From assembly GCA_964479695.1 (NCBI GenBank), contig CAYZSO010000002.1, forward strand, positions 99,204 through 163,203: a stretch of DNA of 64,000 nucleotides. Direction: 5' to 3'. The notes under the pieces were generated by a model. That model did no database searches. It was given only the letters and a program-made list of their open reading frames with translations, and had not been told where the DNA came from. The position numbers and the translations under genes are program-made. Source of the DNA: JAAYZH01 sp964479695 (GTDB taxonomy: Bacteria; Bacillota; Clostridia; Saccharofermentanales; Fastidiosipilaceae). Positions 33,915 to 42,333 of this stretch are shown in pieces (position 1 is the first letter of the stretch; each line of letters begins with the position of its first letter).

Positions 33915-34140
33915 CTGGTTAGGATCCGGATTCTTGCGACAAAGAGTTTTGTTACGAGGATGCTATCTCCCCACTTAAGAGGTCGCCTGAATCATTACTG
34001 ACCTGCCGACTGAAATTATTGAATGAAAACTGACCCTTGCATAAAAATTCTGAGGTGAACGCACTGCAAGCTAGAAAAAGACTCTTTTGAGCCAAGTAAA
34101 AGGAAGCCATCTGTCGCAAGTTTCTCGATCTGAACCAATC
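33915..34140. mobile_element. MITE-like non-coding element, copy C
   Basis: Left end TGGTTAGGATCCGGATTC...GCGACA (33915-33941) and right end TGTCGCAAG...GATCTGAACCAATC (34112-34140). An outer pair of inverted segments also exists: GGAGCGGTTTTAGC near 33822 against AATACCGCTCCGCC near 34202. Internal GAATCATTACTGACCTG and GAATGAAAACTGACC words match copies A and B. Confidence 0.7.
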
Positions 34141-34227
34141 CGGAAATAACATAATTATTTCCCTAGGCTTAATTGAACGAAATTAGGTATAAAACGCCGC
34201 CAATACCGCTCCGCCAAGAAAAAACTC

Positions 34228-34477
34228 ACTACATATGTTTAAAAATAAACTTATGTAGTCGCAATACGCCGCCCAAACCGCTCCTTCCCCAATCTGCCCC
34301 ACTAACGGGAACAAAGAAGAGGAACAATACGCCGCCAATACCGCTCCGCCATCAAAACTCACTACACAAGTTTAAAAATAAACTTATGTAGTCGAAATAC
34401 GCCGCCAATACCGCTCCGCCAAGAAAAAACTCGCCCACAAAACCCACTACATATGTTTAAAAATAAACTTATGTAGT
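34228..34477. repeat. Cluster of three 32-bp palindromes (copies 6-8)
   Basis: Palindromes at 34228-34259, 34361-34392 (left arm ACTACACAAG) and 34446-34477. Each is preceded by a GCCGCCAATACCGCTCCGCC block, so a unit of this block plus palindrome has been multiplied here. Confidence 0.9.
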
Positions 34478-34497
34478 CAATTAGGAAACGAAAAATA

Positions 34498-34872
34498 TCA
34501 CTCGATGTTCGCTGACTTTTGCGCGTCAATGGCTTCTTCCAGAGCAACCTCTACTTTGACCTTCAGTCTCTTGTCAGGAAAAACCTGAGCAATCACTTTG
34601 CTTACCGTTGTGAATCGAACGATAGCCATACACTCTTCCTGAATGAAGTCATAGAGACGACCAGCACTCATTGTGCCTCCTGCAGTTGTTTTCGGGCTGT
34701 TCGCAACGTAACCTACTTTGCCGAGTACTGGAGCAATCACGACAATCGCTTCGCCGTCATAATCGTTCTCCGGGTCCTTGCGAAGGGTTAATTGAGCACC
34801 AATTGAAAAGGGTTTCTTCCCGAAGAAATAATCCATTCCTGTTATAGTAATGTACATACCATTGTCAAACAT
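34498..34872 (-). CDS. Small HIRAN-domain protein
   Basis: A 124-residue protein. The central part (GMDYFFGKKPFSIGAQLTL, DPENDYDGEAIVV and LGKVGYVANS) matches the HIRAN fold, which binds DNA ends or unusual DNA in SNF2-type repair proteins; a stand-alone HIRAN of this size is common near mobile DNA. The ATG at 34872 has AAGGAGGT upstream. It lies between the repeat cluster and a PH-like gene, at the edge of the conjugative element. Function unknown. Confidence 0.7.
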   Translation of the reverse strand: MFDNGMYITITGMDYFFGKKPFSIGAQLTLRKDPENDYDGEAIVVIAPVLGKVGYVANSPKTTAGGTMSAGRLYDFIQEECMAIVRFTTVSKVIAQVFPDKRLKVKVEVALEEAIDAQKSANIE

Positions 34873-34962
34873 TCCTGTCACCTCCTTGCATTTGTATTTT
34901 AGCAAGGAGTGTGTACGTTAAATGTACGTAAAATGGGACAGAAAGGGCTGGATTAATAATGA

Positions 34963-35400
34963 TCACAGCAGGTGCTTCGAAATGGCTCGGCAAATTTCGG
35001 CGATTCCTGCATGACCAACAAAATCGAATTTCACTTTGCCAAGATCTGAAAATACCAACTCAAGTTCGCTATCGAGATCTATAGAGCCGGATGTTTCAAC
35101 AGAGTAGGCCAGAATTTTGCTGTACGGCAGTGATGAGTACTCTTTCAATTCCACAGCGTTGCTTATCCTATCTCCGGCTATGTCGCTCGTATCATCAGTG
35201 TTGCCAATCTGATCTTCAACGGTATTAACTTTACGTATGACAAACACTCGCTTGCTCGTGAAGACCACACCATCTAAAGCATTTTGAAATGTTGCCAGGA
35301 TGCTTTCGCCACGGATGAACTGAGGTTCAATGGCAGTAGAGTAAGCTGTATTACTTACAGGTTTTAGTTCCGTAAAGGATGCATTTTCAAAATTGATCAT
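34963..35400 (-). CDS. Bacterial PH-domain (bPH_1-like) protein
   Basis: A 145-residue soluble protein. The pattern RGESILATFQNALDGVVFTS-KRVFVI, then YSSLPYSKILAYSVET and DLDSELELVF, is that of bacterial pleckstrin-homology-like proteins. No membrane segment. It is on the same strand as the HIRAN gene with 90 bases between. No function can be assigned. Confidence 0.65.
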   Translation of the reverse strand: MINFENASFTELKPVSNTAYSTAIEPQFIRGESILATFQNALDGVVFTSKRVFVIRKVNTVEDQIGNTDDTSDIAGDRISNAVELKEYSSLPYSKILAYSVETSGSIDLDSELELVFSDLGKVKFDFVGHAGIAEICRAISKHLL

Positions 35401-36071
35401 AATGATTTCTCCTGCGCTCTCCGCCCTTAATCAGCGCTCTCTCCTCACTCTACGCTCAACCTAGTCGAAAGCCGATCGACTATTTCAGGCGTCGTCCGCT
35501 CTTTCCCCAAAGTCTTTAACACCTGAATCACCATCACAGTCATGGCTGATAAATTTGATATCTCCTTGATCGTCCTTCTCTTAAAAATAAGCTTCGTATT
35601 GTTCCACTGGTATTTCTTATACGCAGCTTCAAATTACATCAAACTGACATTATGAAAAATAGACATTGTGGATGAGAGGTTCGGAGCCTACTCCTTCTTA
35701 GCCTACTCCTGCGGAGCTTGCTCTCCGGTACCTTGGCCAAAGCCGCCTGCACTCTGTCTCAGCCTACTCCTTCTAAGCCTACTCCAACCCAACCTACTCC
35801 AACCCAACCTACTCCTGCGGAAGACTTACTCCCACTCTCTGCTTTGACTTTTTCACGCGCTCCAGCGGGCTGTTTCACGTGGTTCTAAGTCATTATTTTC
35901 AGCTTTATCGACGCTTTTTCCCGTCTATTAAGGTCGATAGTACGCTTTTAGTACGGTCTTTTCACGCATCCCAGGCGTTATTCTTGACTTCACTATTCTA
36001 AGTTTTGAACTATTATATCCCGCAGAGGCTTCTAAATCAATTTTATTATGTTAATATCTCACCTCTCTGCC
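35401..36071. other. Intergenic junction region, probable left end of the element
   Basis: No gene. Bases 35690-35830 are a CTACTCC-rich repeat area typical of the chromosome and contain TTGGCCAAAGCCGC. From about 35840 the sequence changes to AT-rich DNA with the character of the conjugative element. I see no tRNA and cannot fix the attachment site. Confidence 0.5.
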
Positions 36072-36097
36072 ACCGCCTCTCTTGGGGCGGTTTTTTA
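36072..36097 (+). terminator. Rho-independent terminator before the element's first gene
   Basis: CCGCC-TCTCTTGG-GGCGG followed by TTTTTT at 36091-36096. It lies 50 bases before the first gene, so it may act as an attenuator or insulate the element from upstream transcription. Confidence 0.7.
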
Positions 36098-36148
36098 TTG
36101 AAGGAAATTTTCAAAATAAGCATTTAAAAAGAATTCAGGAGGGTCACA

Positions 36149-36349
36149 ATGGAAAATCAATTTTACGATCAACAGTATCTGAAACTCTGCTCTATTGCAG
36201 ATAAAGAAGGAAGAGCCTTCGCTCGTACTGCATTAGAATCCTTTGCCGATCGAGAAAGTCTACAATTGTTTTTAAACTCGCTGTTTTACAACCACTCCAT
36301 TATTCAACAGGTCGAAGGGAGGGATGCAGATGGCTGTATTTCGAGTTGA
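36149..36349 (+). CDS. Small conserved element protein of unknown function
   Basis: A 66-residue hydrophilic helical protein behind a strong AGGAGGGT site. It overlaps the next gene's start. I do not recognise a domain. Its place as first gene of the module suggests a regulatory or replication-related role. Confidence 0.6.
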   Translation: MENQFYDQQYLKLCSIADKEGRAFARTALESFADRESLQLFLNSLFYNHSIIQQVEGRDADGCISS

Positions 36350-37265
36350 GAAAACGAGGGATTACACCGTTATGGCGAATCATCATCTGAAAAACAAGGA
36401 TCTGTCGCTGAAGTCCAAAGGACTTCTATCTCAGATGCTCTCACTTCCAGAAGACTGGGACTACACCCTCAAGGGACTTTCCATGATCAACCGGGAGAGT
36501 ATCGATGCCATTCGGGAAGCGGTTCGTGAACTGGAACGGACGGGATACATTGTAAGGACAAGAGAAAGAAATGAGTTTGGTCACCTCAAGGGTACAGACT
36601 ACACGATTTATGAAAAGCCTCACCTGGCGACAAATTCTACAGAAAACATGGAGCCTATATCGGAGAATCCAGTATTGGAAAGACCAATGTTGGAAAATCC
36701 AATCTTGGATAATCCAGTGTTGGAGAAACCTACGTTGGAAAATCCAACGCAATTAAATACTAAGAAAACAAATAAAGATCCATTAATGACTAAGGGATTA
36801 AGTAAACATCCATCAATCCCTGATCCATCAAGAGAAGCTACGATCGAGAAGGATGAGATTGGATTGGATGCTCATTCCATCAAGGAGTCCATCCAGGAGA
36901 AAATCGAATACAAGTTTATTGTTCAGCGTTATGACAAAGATCGCCTGGATGAAATCGTGGACCTGATGGTGGAGACCCTCTGTTCCAAGAGAGAATACAT
37001 CACCGTTGCCGGGGATGATTATCCGGCATCACTGGTCAAGGAACGGCTGCAACGCATCGACAGCACCCACATCGAATATGTCTTTGAATGCCTGGATAAA
37101 AACACCACCTTCATCCGGAACATCAAGAAATATCTGCTCACAACGCTATTCAATGCCCCATCCACCATCGATAGCTATTACACCGCGCTGGTGAGACATG
37201 ATCTTTACGGAGCAGGTTCCCACTTTTACGAGGATCTAGGGAGCCTTATTAAGCCCGGCAAATAG
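36330..37265 (+). CDS. Replication/regulatory HTH protein with C-terminal DUF6017
   Basis: A 311-residue protein. The N-terminal 95 residues (FRVEKTRDYTVMANHHLKNK, then LSLKSKGLLSQMLSLPEDWD) form the winged helix of replication-initiator-like proteins of conjugative elements; the C-terminal 110 residues (ERLQRIDSTHIEYVFECLDK) match DUF6017. The linker holds a degenerate NPVLEKPTLENP repeat. The ATG at 36330 has GGGAGGG at the right distance; 36324 is too close. Probably helps replicate or control the excised element. Confidence 0.8.
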   Translation: MAVFRVEKTRDYTVMANHHLKNKDLSLKSKGLLSQMLSLPEDWDYTLKGLSMINRESIDAIREAVRELERTGYIVRTRERNEFGHLKGTDYTIYEKPHLATNSTENMEPISENPVLERPMLENPILDNPVLEKPTLENPTQLNTKKTNKDPLMTKGLSKHPSIPDPSREATIEKDEIGLDAHSIKESIQEKIEYKFIVQRYDKDRLDEIVDLMVETLCSKREYITVAGDDYPASLVKERLQRIDSTHIEYVFECLDKNTTFIRNIKKYLLTTLFNAPSTIDSYYTALVRHDLYGAGSHFYEDLGSLIKPGK

Positions 37266-37388
37266 GATGGGGTTTACTTTCATGCAAGTTTCGCAAACCA
37301 AATTAGCACGATAATCAAATTTCAAAGTTTCATCCGGCCATATGAACCTGATTCAAAAGTTCATCTTCTCTGAAAGGAGTTACTCAAA

Positions 37389-37739
37389 ATGAAAAGACCT
37401 CTCGCCTACATCACCGCTTCCTGGGGCGTTGATCCAACTGAGAATACGGAGATTGCCGCCAAATACAGCCGGAAGGTTTTCGACGCTGGCTACAATCCCA
37501 TCTGTCCGATCCTGATGCTTTCAACCTTCATAGATGACGGCATCCCCCAGGAACATAAGGACCGACAGGATATTGAGCTTGATTACCTGAGACGCTCCAA
37601 TGTCCTGGTAGTTTGCGGCTCTCGGATCGACGAAGCCGTGAAAAACGACATTGCCATCGCTGAGCGCTATCGAATCCCAGCAACAACTTTAAGCGGCATC
37701 CTGACCGTTAAAAGCCACGGTCAGAAGACCTCCAAATAG
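37389..37739 (+). CDS. DUF4406/DUF7768-like nucleotide-binding-fold protein
   Basis: A 116-residue protein resembling the nucleoside 2-deoxyribosyltransferase-like fold: AYITASWGVDPTENTEIAAK at the N-terminus, DRQDIELDYLRRSNVLVVCG in the middle. Such proteins are common accessory genes of Firmicutes elements; enzymatic activity is unproven. AAAGGAG precedes the ATG. Confidence 0.7.
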   Translation: MKRPLAYITASWGVDPTENTEIAAKYSRKVFDAGYNPICPILMLSTFIDDGIPQEHKDRQDIELDYLRRSNVLVVCGSRIDEAVKNDIAIAERYRIPATTLSGILTVKSHGQKTSK

Positions 37740-37820
37740 CATAATTCCTGATTATGCACAAAACATGGCTTAAAAGGAATGTTTCGTGCAATTTCAAAAA
37801 CAGAAAAGGAGAAAAAATCT

Positions 37821-38225
37821 ATGGATGTATTGATTGTTGAACCTGAAAAATCGCCGCGTATGGCTAGTATCACCGGTGATCTGAACTCTCTGCAGCAGGT
37901 TGTCGGCGGCTACATCGAAGCCGTCTATCCCTATGATGACCCGGTTGCCATTGTCTGTCATGAAGAAGGCAAGCTCATCGGCCTCCCTCTTAACCGAAAA
38001 CTTGAGGACTACGACATCATCGCCGGAACCTTTATCATCTGCGGGCTTGGCGAAGAGGATTTTGATTCCCTAACGCCTGAGCTGGCCGAGAAGTACCGAG
38101 AGAAATTTGCTGATCCTGAGATCTTCATGAAGATGGGCAGCCGCATCATCGCCATCCCCATCAAACCCAAAGACGATCTGTATGTGGCCAAACCGAAACA
38201 GAAGTCCACGGAACCTGAACTCTAA
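37821..38225 (+). CDS. DUF3846 family protein
   Basis: A 134-residue protein with the DUF3846 pattern (LQQVVGGYIEAVYPYDDPVAIVCHEEGKLIGLPLN). Members accompany conjugative elements and phages; role unknown. The ATG at 37821 follows AAAGGAG, so the longer frame from 37779 is not used. Confidence 0.75.
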   Translation: MDVLIVEPEKSPRMASITGDLNSLQQVVGGYIEAVYPYDDPVAIVCHEEGKLIGLPLNRKLEDYDIIAGTFIICGLGEEDFDSLTPELAEKYREKFADPEIFMKMGSRIIAIPIKPKDDLYVAKPKQKSTEPEL

Positions 38226-38315
38226 ATCTTCTAAAACTTTACGAGTTTACTTATTTCAAATGCGAGATACGTATTTTGTAATTGAATTCACCTAACCATG
38301 AAAGGAGGAGTTTTC

Positions 38316-38795
38316 ATGCAGGAAGAAGTGGAAAACAGGACCGTTGCCCTGGCCGTCAGTACCACCCGAATGACCGGACGTGTTCTGAAGGCTGCACTCA
38401 TCAAGGTTTTGGCTGAAATGAAGAAGAGCCGGGACAGTCCGCCGCAGATCCCCCACGGCAAGCAGACGGTGAAGGAGCTTATTGGTCAAAATGCCGGTGT
38501 CTCCAACATTGAGATCACAGATAAAAACATCAAGTCCTTTGAACAGGTCGCCAGAAAGTACGGCGTTGACTACGCCCTCAAAAAGGACACCACCGGAGAG
38601 AAACCCAAATATCTGGTCTTCTTCAAGGCCCGGGATGCCGATGCCCTCACCGCAGCCTTCACAGAATATACGGCGAAGGTCCTCAAGAAGGACAAGCAGC
38701 CTTCCATCCTGGAGCAGCTTGCCAAATTCAAGGCTCTGGTTCAGTCCAAGGTCATGGACCGGGTAAAAAACAAAGAGAAGGAGCTGATGCGATGA
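38316..38795 (+). CDS. pcfB: PcfB-family conjugation accessory protein
   Basis: A 159-residue protein of the PcfB/DUF3801 family (TVALAVSTTRMTGRVLKAAL, then VARKYGVDYALKKDTTGEKP). In pCF10 PcfB binds DNA-processing partners and delivers the relaxosome to the coupling protein. The ATG at 38316 has AAAGGAGG nine bases upstream. Its stop overlaps the virD4 start (ATGA). Confidence 0.85.
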   Translation: MQEEVENRTVALAVSTTRMTGRVLKAALIKVLAEMKKSRDSPPQIPHGKQTVKELIGQNAGVSNIEITDKNIKSFEQVARKYGVDYALKKDTTGEKPKYLVFFKARDADALTAAFTEYTAKVLKKDKQPSILEQLAKFKALVQSKVMDRVKNKEKELMR

Positions 38796-40567
38796 ACGTA
38801 AAAATCAAGCGGATGCTCCTTTTAAACCTCCCCTACGTCCTGATTGTTCTCTTTGCCACGAAGCTCGGTGAGGCCTGGCGATCTTCTCCCGGACTGGATA
38901 TCTCGCAAAAAATCCTGCATCTCATGGACGGCTTCGCTTTTGCTTTCCAGTCCCCTTGGCCAAGTCTGCTCCTACAGGATCTGATCCCGGGCATTGGGAT
39001 CGCTGTCGCCATCAAGGTGGCAGTCTATGTGAAAGGCAGGAACGCCAAGAAGTACCGCAAAAACATCGAGTACGGCTCAGCCCGCTGGGGAAAACCCGAG
39101 GACATCAAACCCTTTATCGATCCCACCTTTCGCAACAATGTCATCCTCACGGAGACAGAGCGCCTGACATTGAACAACCGACCCAAGGACCCAAGGCTCG
39201 CACGGAACAAAAACGTCATGGTGGTGGGTGGTTCCGGATCTGGTAAAACACGGTTTTGGCTCAAGCCAAATCTCATGCAGTGCCATTCCAGCTATGTGGT
39301 CACCGATCCCAAGGGCAGCGTCGTAGTGGAATGCGGACAGCTTCTCCTGCGGGAAGGCTACAAGATCAAGATCCTCAATACCATCAACTTCAGTAAATCC
39401 ATGCACTACAACCCCTTTGCCTACATCAAGAGCGAAAAGGACATCCTCAAGCTGGTGACAGCCCTCATTGCCAACACCAAGGGTGAAGGCAAAGCCGGAG
39501 ACGATTTCTGGGTGAAGGCGGAGACCCTGCTCTATACCGCCCTCATGGGCTACATCCATTATGAGGCTCCGGAAAGCGAGCGAAACTTTACCACCCTTAT
39601 CGAGCTCATCAATGCCTCAGAGGTCCGGGAGGACGACGAGGACTTCCAGAACCCGGTGGATCTCATGTTCGCCGCACTGGAGGAACGAGACTCAGAACAC
39701 TTTGCTGTCCGGCAGTACAAGAAATATAAGTTGGCTGCCGGAAAGACCGCCAAATCCATCCTCATCAGCTGCGGGGCCCGTCTTGCGCCCTTTGACATCA
39801 AGGAGCTCAGATACCTGACGGCCTACGACGAAATGGAACTGGATGCCCTGGGTGACCGGAAAACGGCGCTGTTCATCATCATCAGCGACACCGACGACAC
39901 CTTCAACTTCCTGGTTTCCATGGCCTACACGCAGCTTTTCAATCTGCTGTGCGACAAGGCAGATGACGTTTATGGCGGACGTCTGCCTGTGCATGTGCGC
40001 TGTCTCATTGATGAGGCGGCGAATATCGGTCAAATTCCCAAGCTGGAAAAGCTGGTGGCCACCATCCGAAGCCGGGAAATCTCGGCCTGTCTGGTGCTGC
40101 AGGCTCAATCCCAGCTGAAGGCTCTTTATAAAGATCACTGCGACACCATCATCGGCAATATGGACAGCACGATCTTTCTGGGCGGCAAGGAGCGCACCAC
40201 ATTAAAGGAGCTTTCAGAAACCCTTGGGAAAGAGACCATCGACACCTTCAATACCGGGGAAAGCCGAGGCCGTGAGGTTTCCCACAGTCTGAACTACCAG
40301 AAACTCGGAAAGGAGCTGATGAGCATCGACGAACTGGCCGTACTTGACGGCGGCAAGTGTATATTGCAGCTGCGCGGGGTACGGCCTTTTCTCTCGAGCA
40401 AGTATGACATAACGAAGCACCCGAACTACAAGTACCTCTCGGATGCGGACCCGCGTAATGCCTTCAGCATCGAGAAGTACCTGTCCACCCGTCTCAATCT
40501 CAAGCCGGATGAAATCTATGAGGTCTACCACATGGATCTGTCCACGGAACCCGAAGCCGCCAAATGA
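38792..40567 (+). CDS. virD4: VirD4/TraG-type conjugative coupling ATPase
   Basis: A 591-residue protein with two N-terminal membrane helices, Walker A VVGGSGSGKTRF near residue 145, and Walker B VRCLIDEAANIGQIPKLEKL near residue 405. It docks the relaxase-DNA complex at the type IV secretion channel and drives DNA transport. It overlaps pcfB by 4 bases, and its stop lies inside a terminator-like hairpin. Confidence 0.93.
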   Translation: MNVKIKRMLLLNLPYVLIVLFATKLGEAWRSSPGLDISQKILHLMDGFAFAFQSPWPSLLLQDLIPGIGIAVAIKVAVYVKGRNAKKYRKNIEYGSARWGKPEDIKPFIDPTFRNNVILTETERLTLNNRPKDPRLARNKNVMVVGGSGSGKTRFWLKPNLMQCHSSYVVTDPKGSVVVECGQLLLREGYKIKILNTINFSKSMHYNPFAYIKSEKDILKLVTALIANTKGEGKAGDDFWVKAETLLYTALMGYIHYEAPESERNFTTLIELINASEVREDDEDFQNPVDLMFAALEERDSEHFAVRQYKKYKLAAGKTAKSILISCGARLAPFDIKELRYLTAYDEMELDALGDRKTALFIIISDTDDTFNFLVSMAYTQLFNLLCDKADDVYGGRLPVHVRCLIDEAANIGQIPKLEKLVATIRSREISACLVLQAQSQLKALYKDHCDTIIGNMDSTIFLGGKERTTLKELSETLGKETIDTFNTGESRGREVSHSLNYQKLGKELMSIDELAVLDGGKCILQLRGVRPFLSSKYDITKHPNYKYLSDADPRNAFSIEKYLSTRLNLKPDEIYEVYHMDLSTEPEAAK

Positions 40568-40578
40568 GCGGCTTTTTT
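40555..40578 (+). terminator. Attenuator/terminator at the virD4 stop
   Basis: AGCCGC (40555-40560) pairs with GCGGCT (40568-40573), followed by TTTTTC. The stop codon lies in the loop, so ribosomes finishing virD4 would cover the hairpin; this may balance expression of downstream genes. Confidence 0.7.
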
Positions 40579-40610
40579 CATCTCAAAAAACAAAAAATGG
40601 AGGTAATTTA

Positions 40611-40826
40611 ATGGAATTCTTTAACAGTGCAGTAGATGTATTACAGACTCTCGTCGTCGCTCTCGGTGCGGGCCTTGCCATCTGGGGCGTCATCAACCTT
40701 CTGGAAGGCTACGGTAACGATAACCCCGGTGCCAAGTCCCAGGGCATGAAGCAGCTCATGGCGGGCGGCGGTGTCGCTCTCATCGGCATCGTACTGGTGC
40801 CGCTGCTTTCCGGTCTGTTCGGTTAA
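40611..40826 (+). CDS. Maff2-family membrane protein
   Basis: A 71-residue protein with two hydrophobic helices, matching the Maff2 family that always sits between virD4 and virB6 in these elements; probably the VirB2-like (pilin-like) subunit of the channel, which is an inference. ATGGAGGT lies before the ATG. Confidence 0.8.
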   Translation: MEFFNSAVDVLQTLVVALGAGLAIWGVINLLEGYGNDNPGAKSQGMKQLMAGGGVALIGIVLVPLLSGLFG

Positions 40827-40840
40827 TCGGGTAGAAAGCG

Positions 40841-41710
40841 ATGGAAAGCATACTCGACAAAATCACCGAATGGCTGAAGACGATGCTCGTCGAAGGCATC
40901 ATCACAAATTTGTCGGGGATGTTTGATAACGTCAACCAGCAGGTTGGCGAAATCGCAGGTCAAGTGGGATTGACGCCGGCGGCATGGAATGCCGGCGTCT
41001 TTTCCATGATCCGCAGCCTCTCCGAAAGTGTCATCATCCCCATCGCGGGTGTGATCCTTGCCTTTGTGATGACCTACGAGCTCATCCAAATGGTCATCGA
41101 CCGGAATAATCTTCATGACATCGATACCTGGATCTTTTTCAAATGGATTTTTAAAACCTTTGTGGCCGTTCTTCTGGTCACCCATACCTTTGATATCGTC
41201 ATGGGCATCTTCGATATGGCGCAGTCGGTAGTCAACAGTGCTTCCGGCGTCATATCAGCGGACGCCTCGGTGGATTTGGCCACCACAGTGGCAGACCTTC
41301 AGACAAGGCTGACTGCCATGGAACTGGGTCCGCTCTTCGGACTCTGGTTTCAGAGCCTGTTCATTGGCTTTACCATGCAAGCCCTGAGTATCTGTATCTT
41401 CCTGGTCATCTATGGCCGTATGATCGAGATCTATCTGGTCACGTCGGTGGGACCCATCCCCATGGCCACCATGGTCAACCGGGAATGGGGCGGTATGGGA
41501 CAGAATTATCTTCGCTCCCTTTTGGCACTGGCCTTCCAGGCTTTTCTCATCATGGTCTGTGTCGGCATTTATGCCGTCCTGGTGCAGAACATCGCCACGG
41601 AAACTGACATCATCAAGGCCGTTTGGACTACACTCGGCTACACCGTTCTGCTCTGCTTCACCCTGTTCAAGACCGGAAGTCTTGCCAAATCCATCTTCAA
41701 TGCCCATTAA
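40841..41710 (+). CDS. virB6: VirB6/TrbL-like channel protein (CD1112 family)
   Basis: A 289-residue polytopic membrane protein with about five to six helices. TrbL/VirB6-like sequences (IYGRMIEIYLVTSVGPIPMA) identify the inner-membrane channel component of the mating pore. The end of the gene lies in the left copy of a 34-bp duplication. Confidence 0.85.
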   Translation: MESILDKITEWLKTMLVEGIITNLSGMFDNVNQQVGEIAGQVGLTPAAWNAGVFSMIRSLSESVIIPIAGVILAFVMTYELIQMVIDRNNLHDIDTWIFFKWIFKTFVAVLLVTHTFDIVMGIFDMAQSVVNSASGVISADASVDLATTVADLQTRLTAMELGPLFGLWFQSLFIGFTMQALSICIFLVIYGRMIEIYLVTSVGPIPMATMVNREWGGMGQNYLRSLLALAFQAFLIMVCVGIYAVLVQNIATETDIIKAVWTTLGYTVLLCFTLFKTGSLAKSIFNAH

Positions 41711-41830
41711 GCGAAAAGACGAATGCTGATAATTCCATCTGAAAATAGGCACACGAAAAAACGGCCAATGTACTTTGGCCACAATGCTTGTGTAGTTTCG
41801 TTTGGACGCTTGGACAAAATCTTGTGGGAT

Positions 41831-42142
41831 TTACTCATTGAGAACGTAGTAAAAACCTTCCCAGTCCCAAAAAGCATAGATGTACTTGTCCTCTATATCG
41901 CCCTTTACTGAATAGAGACGAACGGTTGATTCATTGAACTTTGCCTTGCCTAAATACTTACCCTTATCAGCAATTGTAAAGTCAAGGCCATTGATCTGCC
42001 GATATTCAGTCTCTCCGATTGTGAGGACATCCCACTCTGCGCCAGTAATCTCACCAATGACCCGGCCCTCTCGAGAAACATAAAAAGCTGAAATTAAAAC
42101 CAAGATAGCTAAGCCACCTATGAATGCAGTCTTTTTTCTCAA
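41831..42142 (-). CDS. Small membrane-anchored protein of a cassette inserted between virB6 and prgI
   Basis: About 103 residues: N-terminal RKK and one hydrophobic helix (AFIGGLAILVLISAFYV), then a small soluble domain (GAEWDVLTIGETEYRQINGL, ending FWDWEGFYYVLNE). The TTG at 42142 has GGGAGGT six bases upstream. It faces opposite to all transfer genes and is AT-rich. No known family. It could be an entry-exclusion or inhibitor-type protein, or passenger DNA. Confidence 0.65.
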   Translation of the reverse strand: MRKKTAFIGGLAILVLISAFYVSREGRVIGEITGAEWDVLTIGETEYRQINGLDFTIADKGKYLGKAKFNESTVRLYSVKGDIEDKYIYAFWDWEGFYYVLNE

Positions 42143-42214
42143 TGGCACACCTCCCAACCAACTTTATTAAATATCAGGATAAAAATCCTGGAAAAATTCA
42201 TTGATATCAAATCA

Positions 42215-42223
42215 ATTATATCA
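42215..42223 (-). promoter_or_regulatory. Extended -10 promoter of the cassette gene
   Basis: On the minus strand the sequence is TGATATAAT, a perfect extended -10 (TGnTATAAT). No good -35 box is seen, which is tolerated in extended -10 promoters. Confidence 0.5.
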
Positions 42224-42232
42224 TTTGCGCAT

Positions 42233-42253
42233 TGCTCATCGTGAGCAGTTTTT
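42233..42253 (+). terminator. Terminator-like hairpin at the right edge of the cassette
   Basis: TGCTCA-TCG-TGAGCA followed by GTTTTTC. In plus direction it would reduce read-through from virB6 into prgI and virB4. Confidence 0.55.
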
Positions 42254-42333
42254 CTCGAATCTAAATCACTCGATAGAAGTGTATTCTCACCAAATCCATA
42301 TTCAATGCCCACTTAGCGAAAGGAGGAAAGCCT

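Larger units (their letters stand above)
41685..42323. repeat. 34-bp imperfect direct repeat flanking an inserted cassette
   Basis: Left copy 41685-41718 and right copy 42290-42323 agree at 30 of 34 positions (core TTCAATGCCCA, then AGCGAAA). The left copy contains the virB6 stop; in the right copy TAA has become TTA, and the copy leads into the prgI ribosome site AAAGGAGG. Confidence 0.85.

Noticed and set aside
35401..36148. tRNA or clear attachment site at the element's left end
   Set aside because: No cloverleaf-like sequence was seen and the right end is outside the window, so no direct repeat can be compared.
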